The translations under genes and the position numbers were made by a program. A stretch of DNA of 64,000 nt from Siphonodentalium dalli (lineage: Eukaryota; Mollusca; Scaphopoda; Gadilida; Siphonodentaliidae): assembly GCA_032622095.1 (NCBI GenBank), contig CP136061.1:58297301-58361300 (forward strand), in the 5' to 3' direction. The notes beneath the pieces are model-generated. The model saw only the letters and a program-made list of their open reading frames with translations. It was not told the origin of the DNA and searched no databases. Positions 20,252 through 29,630 of this stretch are shown here, piece by piece (position 1 is the stretch's first letter; every line of letters begins with the position of its first letter).

Positions 20252-21725
20252 TTAGTTCTTATTCTTACAGTCAAGACTTGAGTGGCATCGTGAGTTACAT
20301 AGCAGTCCTGCTTTGAAACATTTGCATCTCTTAGTCTGACATCGCTTGCTACCTGAACAATTGCACTTTGCAAACCCTTGACCACCACTAATAGATTCCT
20401 TTTGAACAGCTGATCTTAGGGAAATACTATTGTCAACAATAACATCATCAATGCTATACAGAGCAGTGGCACACACATCAAACTGATTTCGAGAGTACTT
20501 TCCGTTCAATAGTCCAGACTTCACTGCGATGGAGTACATTCCACTATCATTGATATCTGTGACGATACCGATAATGTTGCGAGGAACACCGCGACCTGTC
20601 GACAGATGGGATTGGAACTATAACGTTGTCGCCGACTTTAACTTCGGAAAGCACGATCTTGCTTCTCTTCACCATCTTTTCTGCTTGGTGTAGTTGGGAT
20701 TCAGCAGCTCGTTTTCTGTTGAGTCGGATGTTCTCCTGTTGGTCTGCAATCAGTGTGATGACTTCGTCGAATTGCGAGTCGTCGGAAGGATCTGATGGTT
20801 CTTGCACTTCTGTAGAGTCGGATTGTTGTGCTGTTGGTAACGAAACAACACTCAGCGAGTCATCATCGCTTTGTAGTCTGGAGACTACTTCTTGAGGCAT
20901 GCTAGACGACGCAAGTCATACCTTAGCATCACAACCCAGAAGTGCAGCAAACGGAGTGTGTTTAATCCCACTGTGATGGCTCGAATTTTTCTGAAATTGT
21001 ACAAACTTGAGACCAACAGTCTAATCAGTGGTGTTGTGGTCACATAACCACGCAACCAACATGTCCTTCATGTCACAGTTCGATCTCTCGACAGAGCCTT
21101 GACTCTGAGGGTGTCTCGGCTTTCCGTGCACTATGACTAGATCGGGCCACATTACTTTCAACTCGTTGATAACCTCAGCTGTAAATTCTGAACCATTGTC
21201 ACTTTGCAGAATGACAGGCGCACCGAACAGAAGGAATATGTCGAGGAGCTGAAATGCTACCTCCGCTGCTCTCTTGGAAGTTAGAGGCTTAAGAATACAG
21301 AATTTCGTCAGAAGATCCTGATAGTTAATTATCCATTTGAACTGGCCTTGGCACATTGATTGCATGTCGACTAAGTCCACTTGTGCACGAGAGCTAAAAT
21401 CCTTTGACAGAATGGGCTTCACCACAACACCTTTGGTCGTTACTCGCTTTCGTTTCTTTTTGGCACTGAAGGCAGGCAGACTTGAACAGGTTGAGTGCTT
21501 CTTGTGTGACGTTGGCGTATTTCTTGCTGAGTACTTTGATAATCTCTTCTCTGCCGCCATGACCAGTTGCTATGTGCGCACGCTTTATAAAATTATATGT
21601 GTCCTCTATAGAAACAAAGTACAGAGGGCCTTCATCGGCTTCCCGTCGACGAATCAGCTTTTGTACATCACCACACATGAACAGTTCATACTTCTTTAAC
21701 AGATAATACTGATGCGAAGTCTTTT
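20252..21725 (-). pseudogene. Ginger-type transposase, integrase and C-terminal part (broken)
   Basis: Read from 21725 down: YYLLKKYELFMCGDVQKL, then a H-H-C-C zinc-binding segment (RAHIATGHGG ... ACLQCQ), then the integrase core. D (codon 21375-21377 in VDLVDMQ), D (21198-21200 in SDNGSEF) and E (21087-21089 in SVERSN) form the DDE triad, with 36 residues between the last two. KFVQFQKN and a TPFAALLG end follow, then an acidic linker and VGDNVIVPIP. Last comes a C-terminal cluster KCNCSGSKRCQTKRCKCFK with further cysteines, ending at TAA 20252-20254. The enzyme would cut and paste the element. Breaks: a one-base frameshift near 21462, TAG at 21021-21023, TGA at 20916-20918 and a frameshift near 20592. 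The Cys-rich tail and TIRs distinguish it from a gypsy LTR element. Confidence 0.85.
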
Positions 21726-24300
21726 TAGCTCACCTGAGACGAAGTCTCCGGTGGAGCTATAGTCATCACTCCTCGTCCGTCGTCCGTCCGTCCATCCGTC
21801 CGTCCGTCCATCCGTCCGTCAACAATTCTTTGAACATCTTCTCCTCTGAAACCGTAATGCCGAATTGGTTCATATTTGGTGTGGATGTTCCCTAGGTGAC
21901 TCTCATTCAGATTTGTTCAAATGAGGTCACTGGGTCAAATAGTTGCGAAACCAGGGCCATAACTCTATTCCTCCATAGTAATTCTTACAACAACTTCTTG
22001 TCCATAACTATTGTGCCGATTTAGCTAATATTTGGTATGGAGTGTCCTTGGGTGACTGGTGTTCAGATTTGTTCAAATGAGGTCACCCGGTCAATTAGTT
22101 GAGAAACCAGGGCCATAACTCATAGTAATTCTTACAATGACTTCTTCTAAAAAAATATTTGGCCGATTTAGCTTATATTTGGTACAGAGATACCTTGGGT
22201 GACTGGGGTTCAGATTTGTTCAAATGGGGTCACTGGGTCAAATAGGGGCAGAGCTAGGGACATAACTTTAAAAACAAAAAAAATAATTTTTGCATTTTGA
22301 CCTGTTTTGACCTTTAATTTTTGTTTAGGACACATCACAGTCTCATATTTCTTACCTAGTTTTTTCATAGCATGTTCTTCATCTGTATGGATTTTGGTAT
22401 TGTTTATTTAACCCCTTCCACTCTTGTTTTGATATAGAATTCATCCAAGACAGGATTACTCAAACATTTTTCATCTGATCAACACCAATTTGGTATATGA
22501 ATTTTTGACACTTATATGATAAAAAATTCAGGAACTCCTTGATCAATTTAACATACAAATTATTTTATCACCCCCCCCCCCACATGACCCAGAACCCCAC
22601 CGTGTCCCCAACCAACAGCATTCCACCCTATCTCACCTCCTAACTCACAGGTAAATAAAGTATTTTTTATTTAAATAAATTAAAAAACATGAACTGACAG
22701 ACATGACACATGGCAGGGCAGATAGAGAGATAAGAGAACTTCTGTATAGGCAGAGTCCCCAGGGAGTTTTTTCATGTCATTCATAATTTAAATGAGATTA
22801 ATGGTGTTATCAATGAAGCACCCTTGTTGTTTACATTATCACTCAGTGGTCATTAAAATCAGATTAATTTCATTATCTCCAAGAGTGTCTGGCATTTGTA
22901 GAATGAGGTTCCCAGAGGGTGAATTCATGTTGCTCCACACAGCAGGCTAGCATAACCAAATAACCCTCTGAGAACCTTATTCTGCTTAGGCCCCATCTTC
23001 TGGGAAGTATCTAGAGTCTCAAGATCTCACTCTGCTTAGGCCTCATCTTCTGGGAAGTATCTATGGTATCAAATTTACATTGTTGTTAGTTAAATTTCCC
23101 TTTTAGGAAGTTTCTGTATCCCTTAATTTGCAGAAGATAAAATTCATGATTGAGGTGCCCAATGGGTGAATATCACCAATTACAACTGGGGAACTTCAAT
23201 CTTATTCTAGGTCTTCCATAGCAGTTGAGGGCCTTATCAAAATGAGGTCCCCAGAGGGTGAATTTAGTGATACTAGCCCGCTGTGCAGGATAGCGTCACT
23301 AAATTCACCCTCTGTTGTCCTCATTCTGCAAATAACAGACAGACTATCTCAAGGCTTGATTGTATAATACAGTGTGTTGCTTGAGGCCAGACATGCACAG
23401 TGTAGGAACAGACATTCTTTTAGTGATGCTATCCCATACAGCGGGCTAGCATCACCAAATTCACCATTTGGAGACCTCATTCTGCTTAGGCCTCATCTTC
23501 TGGGAAGTATATATAGTATCAAATTTACATTGTTGTTAGTTAAATTTCCCTTCTAGGAAGTTTCTATATCCCCTAATTTGCAGAAGATAAAATTCATAAA
23601 TGAGGTGCCCAATGGGTGAATATCACCAAATTCAACTGGGGAACTGAATTTTTGTCCTTATCAGATTTGTGAAAATGGGATCACAAAGTCAAATAAGTGC
23701 AGAGCAAGAGACTTAACTATTTCACTACATAGTAATTCTTAAAATATGTTTGCAAGAACTAGTTGGCTTATATAGAATGGAATGTTCTTCATTGACTGCA
23801 ATTCAGATTTTTTTAATGGGGTCACCTGGTCAAATAGGGGCCAAGCGAAGGACAGTTTCCTTCTTAATATGCTTCCTTCACAAGGACCATCAGGTCTATT
23901 TGACTGATATTTATGATATGTATGAAGGGTTCTTTGGTGTCTGGGATTCAAATTTATTCAGATGGGGTCACCAGGTTAAATAGGGTGGGACCAGAGACAT
24001 AACTATATGTCTCTATAGTAATTCTTAAAATGTCTTCTCATGAGAGTTTGGACTATTTAGCTTACATATAGTATGGAGGAATCAGGAGGATCCTTTAGTG
24101 ACTGAGATTCAGATTTGTTAAAATGAGGTCAACCTGTCAAGAAATGGCAGGCTATGGGGAGTTAACACTTTTGTGTCTAATAAAATCATCGAAATACCAA
24201 ATTCATTAAAACATCTACCTTGGAACCACCTGACTGATTGGTCTGACATACATGTATTGTGTTTTGGGTCCATGGATAATTGGGCTTCAAACATGTTTAA
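21726..24300 (+). mobile_element. Mollusc-type repeat complex interrupting the transposase
   Basis: Begins TTAGCTCACCTGAGACGAAG and a run of CCGTCCGTC (21775-21820), followed by tandem units of about 150 bp that carry CAGATTTGTTCAAATGAGGTC and CAGGGCCATAACTC (21900-22260, degenerate copies at 23660-24150). Between them lie hairpins of the GAATGAGGTCCCCAGAGGGTG family (22900-23490) and a direct duplication (about 23020-23200 against 23480-23650). The start matches, inverted, the repeat at 16885-16970. It separates the N-terminal and integrase parts of the transposase, either as an insertion or as part of an intron. Confidence 0.65.
22892..23490. repeat. Three degenerate hairpins of the GAATGAGGTCCCCAGAGGGTG family
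   Basis: Inverted pairs of AGAATGAGGT-CCCAGAGGGTGAATT around GCGGGCTAGCATCACC-type loops are visible at 22898-22985, 23250-23335 and 23410-23490. They are diverged relatives of the near-perfect foldback at 48501-48754. Confidence 0.75.
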
Positions 24301-24497
24301 ATGGTTTTAGAAAAAGGCGCTTGTGAGATTGGAAATTTCCAACAATTGAGAAAGTTTGAGGTGTCGGTTGTGAAATTCCAACCTAAGACTTGGGAGTCTG
24401 GATCCCGGTCGGGAGGGGACTTGTTGAGCTGGAGGAGGGGATTGATCAGTAGTGTACAGTTGGCAATTTCAAGGTGGATTTTTACCAAGCTACATAC

Positions 24498-24783
24498 TTG
24501 AAGTCTCTCTAGCCACATATCCTGTTTAAATCTACTTCTTTTAAAGTGATTATGAAAAGTGCTGACTGTTTTGGTCTCCAGAGTCCCAGTCTTATCAGTC
24601 TTTGCAGTCTGGTGAGCGACCCCGCAGTCATTGACTGTCTTGTTGGAAGAAGTACTCGCTTCCAACAGGTCACCAATTATCTGCTTGTAATCCTCTTTGG
24701 GAATCAACACACATTTGTTGGTAGCATAGCTCTCTTAGAAAATTATTTGTTATCGCTAGTTCATCCATCATATGAAACAGACA
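24498..24783 (-). pseudogene. Ginger-type transposase, N-terminal part (broken)
   Basis: On the minus strand an ATG at 24766-24768 opens MDELAITNNFLRELCYQQ, then a one-base shift near 24715 leads into VLIPKEDYKQIIGDLLEAS and on to a basic/aromatic stretch ending MWLERLQ. At that point the frame meets GTATGT (24492-24497), a splice-donor-like sequence, and homology-like reading stops. The continuation (YYLLKKYEL) lies at 21.72 kb, 2.8 kb away. Order and composition fit the N-terminus of the same transposase. Whether the gap is an intron or a later insertion cannot be decided by eye. Confidence 0.6.
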
Positions 24784-24925
24784 TAGTAGAGTGAGTGGTT
24801 CGGGGGGCTAGCCCGGGATTGTCGAAAGGGGCGAGAGGCACCTTTCCTTAATCCCTCATATTTATGCCTTTATTTTGAGAAACATAAATTTTTTTTTTTT
24901 TAAATGAGCAATTTAGTGATGTTAT

Positions 24926-25690
24926 CTATTTTTTCTTCTTTCTTTTTTTCTTCGGATTAGGTTTTTCCGTTGATGATTGTGGTGATAGAGGAGGTTGAGA
25001 TTTCTGAAGAGTCTGTTGAGATTTATGAATAGTGAGTTGTACTTGTCTTTCATGAATTGCTGGTTCTTTCTCATATATTCATCGAATTCTTCATCTGTCA
25101 TTTTGCTGCATGGGATGGTGGTGGAGGTGGAGCTGGGAGACACCGGGATGTGATGGTACTCCGGTGTCCGTGGTGGCAAGCTGTCCAGTTCCACTACGAA
25201 GCAGGCGGCAGGAACAGCAGGGGTGGTTTCCTGCTCCCTTCTTCCGCTTGCCTCGACGACGACAGCAGGGACCTCCGGCAGATCAACGGAGTCCCTGCTA
25301 GCTGGTGCGATGTCGCCTGTCTCCACGCAGGTCGGTCGTCTGGGCGTCTCTCAGACAACTCCGACCTGCCGGCTGTGACATTGGACGTCGGCAGAACCAC
25401 AAGGGGAGGGGTGAATGGCAGATCAACAGTCACCCCCTCTTCTTCTTCCATTTGGCTCGTCTGGCGGCGTCCCTTCTTTTCCTCGCAGGCGTCTTTTTCT
25501 TGGGCGGCCCCTTCTTCTTCCCACTCAAATGACAGGAGGCAGTCTTGGAGTTGGTGTCCCGGGCTTGCGATCTCTGGATGCCACTCCGGAACTCCAGGCA
25601 AAGGGTCAGTTAGCCCCTGCTAGACTGGAGACTCCAGTTAGCAATGTCCACTACCGAACTCCTTTGCAATGCGACCAACACGGCGTCTGG
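24926..25690 (-). pseudogene. Second ORF of element B, lysine-rich, frameshifted, unrecognised
   Basis: On the minus strand coding-like sequence shifts frame at least twice. From the 5' side: a basic segment near 25440-25560 (GKKKGPPKKKTPARKRRDAA), a hydrophobic/proline-rich segment (VTVDLPFTPPLVVLPTSNV), an acidic Ser/Pro/Val-rich part, then MTDEEFDEYMRKNQQFMKDK. It ends in a Gln/Ser/Pro tail closed by PNPKKKRKKKK and TAG at 24926-24928. The lysine tail looks like a nuclear localisation signal. The region is GC-richer than its surroundings. A further piece may lie beyond element A copy 2 at 27548-27640. It could be a DNA-binding accessory protein of the transposon or a captured gene. I do not recognise the family. 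Confidence 0.5.
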
Positions 25691-25736
25691 GATTAAATCC
25701 ATAAGCCTAATCCAAAACCGTCTCACTGAGGCGTTA

Positions 25737-27539
25737 TTTCGCTAAAATCCGATTCAGATTCTGGATTCAGATTACAGATTACAGATTGGTCCCCGTACGA
25801 CTTGGTTCGGCAAAAGAACAGACCAGAAATTGGCAGAATCAGTAAACGAGCAGACCGTAATCTCAATTTCGTGGTAATCCGATTGGGATTCGGATTCCGA
25901 TTACGGACTCAAATGTTCGTAATGTAAACAAACCGAGATTTCGCCACCTCAGAGTTTAAAAACACAATAAAACATAAGAATCCGTCTCTTGTGTACAAAT
26001 TATTGCAGAATATAAACGATCTATATCAAAGAATTTTAAATGCGGAGACAAATTTGTTTTATTGAATGTAAACTGGGAGAATATTACTGAAATTAGCCAA
26101 ATAATAACGCTATTGATAGTAACGCTGGGGGAGCACTTCGGTTGATGGCGAAGCAATTGCAAATCATTGTTGATTGTCACTTTCATATGTCCATTTCATA
26201 ATTCCATCCTTAAAATACCGCCCGAACGCATGTCGATTTCGAATTCGGCGGATACGTCACCATTGACCGAATTCATATGAACCTGCAGGGGATATGTCTT
26301 CTGCTGTGTTCGTTATTATAATGTTTCTTCTTATTCAAGAAATAGTAGGATTATATGGTATCGATGATCAGATACACGTATGTACTATCATCTAGTCTTA
26401 AAGTTATAGCAATTTCATGTTTAACATGTTTTATTTCGTTAAATGCAGTCGTTTTGCACAATAGTCTCTGTATAGACAACAGACACATGTTCTAGGGACG
26501 TGGCTAGAAGTTTCCTCAAATTTCCGGCCAACTGCACCCCCCACCCCCATTGAACCAAACATCAATCTCACAGGTTCGCAGAATTCAATTTGCTCCCCTT
26601 GGAAATATCCAATCTGACAAACACTAAGATTGGAAAATTACCAACTTTTACTGGTTGAAAAAAATCAAACAATGAGAACAATGCCAACCTATATATGGAG
26701 TCAAATTAATGTCCAACTAATGTTGTGTCATGCATGAAATTTCCGACTGCTGAAATGTACCAAAGTTTAGTTTAGATATATTTATTTCAAATATATGTCA
26801 AATTTAGATAACACATGATATATAACACATACATTTATTTATACATACAAAGGAATTGGGGGACAAGTACTGACTCACTTAAGGGTACCCCCTCTCCCAT
26901 ATGTTATTACACTGAAAAAGTAAATAATTAGTAATGGCAAAGCAACATGACTACCAAAACAAGTTGAACATATATACAGATCACTGGACACCCCCTCTCC
27001 CGAGTTAGTCATAAGTTTGTATATGTATTTATTTAAAATCGGGTTTGTTTGTTGCGTTTGTTGGCTTGTACGTATCATTATTTGAAACAGTTAGTCAAAA
27101 TAATCCTGATTTTCCTCACGTATGAATGACTGCACAGCTTAGCAAATTGTACCAAAGTTCGGGGTGGGGGTCGAGACACAAAATCAACCCCTGTCGTCAC
27201 GTCCCTGTTCAACTGACAAGTTTCGTGTGTTCTTCACAACATCTTCGGAATTTGATTCAGGAGGCCTAGAGCTGTCATGTTTAGATTAAGTCGGATTGGC
27301 AGCAAATTATGTGCCGTGTATATACACATAAAAGAAAAGCATGACTTTCACAACAAACATGCACTTTATAAATATAAGATACAAATGATACTTGTGTCAA
27401 ATACATGAGCCATGTTTGACGCTGGGAGAGAGTTTCGGAGACCACGTGGATTTCAAAATCTGACCTAGAATCGGGAATTAGCCCCGCCCCCGTAATCGGC
27501 TTCGGATTCTCAATCCGGATTTTAGCGAAATTACGACTC
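25737..27539 (+). mobile_element. Element A, copy 2 (inside element B)
   Basis: Left end ..TTTCGCTAAAATCCG and right end CGGATTTTAGCGAAAT..CGACTC are inverted repeats, and most of the body matches copy 1. It is flanked by AGGCGTTA at 25729-25736 and 27540-27547, an 8-bp direct repeat that would be a hAT-length duplication. However, the element's own left end in copy 1 reads GAGTCGTTATT, so part of the left AGGCGTTA may belong to the element. Its right part (from 27314) matches 28111-28337. It holds about 690 bp (26259-26951) absent from copy 1. Confidence 0.75.
26765..27145. repeat. Interspersed repeat shared with 54125-54400
   Basis: TTTAGTTTAGATATATTTATTTC, GGGGGACAAGTACTG, GAACATATATACAG and GAGTTAGTCATAAGTTTGTATATG recur in the same order near 54130-54350, and the second half also near 19490-19690. 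Probably the 3' end of a retrotransposon carried in element A. Confidence 0.55.
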
Positions 27540-27547
27540 AGGCGTTA

Positions 27548-27931
27548 AGCACGGGGGCAGCTGCACCAGGAGGCGCGGCCACACGACTCACCCGTGCTCA
27601 ACGCTCTGACAAAGAGGAACTAATGAGGTCGAAGCAATCACGACCTGTTCGCTCCACTCTCGGCCAGAGTATGAAACAGACCTTCATCATGTTTGGTTTA
27701 TATGCTAGAACAGAATTATGACTGAAGCCACTATACTAATTACACATGCAGGATTTTGCTCAAGTGTCAAGAAGCCACTATTCCTTGTCAACACAAACCC
27801 ATTGCGGTGGAGGGAAACCATTTCCTATTGTGAAAACAAAGTGATGGCCATGCCACAGCCAATTAAGAAATAGAGTAGCCAGAGCATCTAAGTTTTATTA
27901 GTCTACAATGAATTATACAATTATACCAGCG
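27548..27931. other. Element B interior, GC-richer patch and unassigned sequence
   Basis: 27548-27670 is GC-richer and has open frames on both strands (plus: TGAAAPGGAATRLTRAQRS; minus: VAAPPGAAAPVLNASVRR). If copy 2 of element A is removed, it becomes contiguous with the second ORF region. The rest to the terminal repeat shows nothing recognisable. Confidence 0.4.
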
Positions 27932-28106
27932 AATTATCAAAATAAGTTAATATGTCCAATAAAACACTCCTAATTTCAGTTATTATGTATAATAACTGAA
28001 AATTAAGGTATTATACATATTAACTGAGTGAATAAGGTATTACACATAATAACTGAAAAATTCAGTTATTATACATAATAACACGATAATACATATCAAC
28101 TGTAAC
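27932..28106 (-). repeat. Right terminal inverted repeat of element B
   Basis: Inverted partner of 19913-20087, 175 bp, few mismatches. It ends CTGTAAC and is followed by the ATAT duplication. Confidence 0.92.
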
Positions 28107-28110
28107 ATAT

Positions 28111-28337
28111 ACACATAGAAGAAAAGCATGACTTTCACAACAAACATGAACATTATAAATATAAGATACAAATGATACTTGTGTCAAATAATTGAGCCAT
28201 GTTTGACGCTGGGAGAACATTAAACATAGTATCGGAGACCACGTGGATTTCAAAATCTGACCTAGAATCGGAAATTAGCCCCGCCCCCGTAATCGGATTC
28301 GGATTCTGAATCCAGATTCCCACGAAAGAACGACTCT
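28111..28337 (+). mobile_element. Element A, copy 1, right part
   Basis: Starts ACACATAGAAGAAAAGCATG and is a close match of 27318-27539, ending GAATCCAGATTC..CGACTCT, the inverse of the left end at 18973. Together the two halves give an element of about 1.2 kb with imperfect inverted ends rich in CGGATT/AATCCG words. Confidence 0.8.
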
Positions 28338-28439
28338 GATGGCAAGTTTTGGCGCATATATCTCCGTTCGCGTGCTGACAATGTGATTATCATTAAAGGT
28401 TTACCTCCCTTCGTCGGTCTTCCGGTGTTTCGCTACAAA

Positions 28440-28570
28440 CAGACCGAGGATGGATGTCATCATAGATGAAGGAAGGATAGATACGTCACTCGACGTCATT
28501 TGATGGGCCAATCGGTAACGCACTCCGATTCTGTCCGCCATTGCTAAAGGTAGTTCAACTCCGATTGTTC
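28440..28570 (+). promoter_or_regulatory. Candidate TATA-less promoter with CRE, CCAAT and YY1-like motifs
   Basis: Within 80 bases there are two CRE-like sites (TACGTCAC, GACGTCAT), a CCAAT box (GGGCCAATCGG) and a YY1-like GTCCGCCATTG. No TATA box is obvious. The cluster lies 85-200 bp upstream of the ATG at 28655. A minus-strand ATG (GCAATGGCGGACAG) also opens a short frame that ends at GTAAAC, so the promoter could be bidirectional. Factor binding is inferred from sequence alone. Confidence 0.4.
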
Positions 28571-28654
28571 TAATCAAAACAGTGCTTTCTCGTCGCAATA
28601 AAAAGAGAAAACTCTGGCGTCTATTGTAGCTGAATTAATGGTACACCAACTGTC

Positions 28655-28707
28655 ATGAATTATCAGAATCTCACGTTTCCAAGGGTGTCCGTTGGGGAGT
28701 CAGAAAG
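28655..28707 (+). CDS. Candidate first coding exon, unrecognised protein
   Basis: ATG at 28655 opens MNYQNLTFPRVSVGESE plus two bases (AG) and meets a consensus donor AAAG then GTGAGT at 28708. It lies downstream of the promoter-like cluster and joins in frame with 29528-29630. The residues resemble nothing I can name. Confidence rests only on the coincidence of start, donor, acceptor and phase. Confidence 0.38.
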
Positions 28708-29527
28708 GTGAGTTTTTATGCCGTTTGAGACCATTTTTGTAATAAACAACACGACATTCTGTATTCTATTTATTTTCACCTGGATGAAGACTGAAGTTAT
28801 GTTAGTAACGACTTTCAAAATGAAATTAATTTAATAGATCTCACCATTATGATTGCATTGGTAATTTGAATATCATGTATACCGGGTACCGACCCAAACG
28901 TGTTTTACGGAAGAAATATTTCAATGACAGCTGTCATATTTCAAGAATTCCATGTGACTGCCAGGTGTGATGAGGTGTACTAGTACTACTACAGCAATAA
29001 TTTAGAAATGAACAGTCAAAACAATTCACCAATTTGGCAGGTTACATGTCCTACTCCTAGATTCTAATTGTAGTGATCATACTATTCATAGTTTGACTTG
29101 TTTTCATGTCCACTTTTTGTAATATATAACATTTGTTGATAAACATATTTTTCATAATGATAATCATAATTCATGTGTCTTTTGATCATTAGACTCACAC
29201 AGTATACTCACATTCATAATGTTAATAAATGACATTGAGACTGCGTGGGCATTAATTATAATGTATACAAGTACTGGTCAGCTATGTTGAAATATAATAT
29301 CATTAGCCTTATTTATTATTATATTAGCAATAGCATTATTTTTGTATAATTTATACTGCTATCATAAAGAGGTATGAACAACTGAATATTACATGGTTTG
29401 CCAATGTAGGCACTGGTGAGTGGTGTGTACTGCATGGGAAATATCCCAATATAACATATTTCATACCTGTAACCTGTAAATTATTTATAAATTAAAATTA
29501 AATGCTTCGAATTCTGTATTATTTCAG

Positions 29528-29630
29528 GAAGTGGACACTGGACAGATCTATACTGTATGCCAATGGCAACACATTAATGATATTGGTGGGTCACAAAGTG
29601 ATGTGTGCAACATGCATGAGCCGAAAATAA
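29528..29630 (+). CDS. Candidate second exon with stop, unrecognised protein
   Basis: Follows a good acceptor (TGTATTATTTCAG, AG at 29526-29527). One base completes the split codon (AG plus G, Arg), then KWTLDRSILYANGNTLMILVG and on to TAA at 29628-29630. The predicted product is 51 residues. A weak donor (TTG then GTGGGT) after ...LMIL could instead splice on to exons not recognised here. The SILYANGNTLMIL segment is vaguely like a WD-repeat strand, but I do not claim it. Confidence 0.35.

Larger units (their letters stand above)
19913..28106 (-). mobile_element. Element B: 8.2 kb Ginger-like DNA transposon
   Basis: It begins GTTACAG and ends CTGTAAC, with 175-bp inverted terminal repeats (19913-20087 and 27932-28106). 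It is flanked by ATAT at 19909-19912 and 28107-28110. The unoccupied site survives in element A copy 2 as GTGTATATACACAT near 27317, so the duplication is directly supported. If the termini are taken as TG..CA instead, the duplication is 2 bp (TA). Inside, on the minus strand, are a broken transposase with a gypsy-like DDE integrase and a Cys-rich tail, a broken lysine-rich second ORF, a mollusc-type repeat, and copy 2 of element A. Gypsy-integrase-bearing DNA transposons with TIRs and 4-bp duplications are known as Ginger elements. Frameshifts and stops show that this copy is dead. Confidence 0.8.

Noticed and set aside
20626-20895. Plus-strand frame rich in Ser/Cys
   Set aside because: Antisense to the linker of the Ginger-type transposase relic.
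25057-25623. 188-codon plus-strand frame opposite the second ORF of element B
   Set aside because: The minus strand shows lysine-rich coding order ending in PNPKKKRKKKK; the plus frame is Trp/Ser/Cys-rich, as expected of an antisense shadow in GC-richer DNA.
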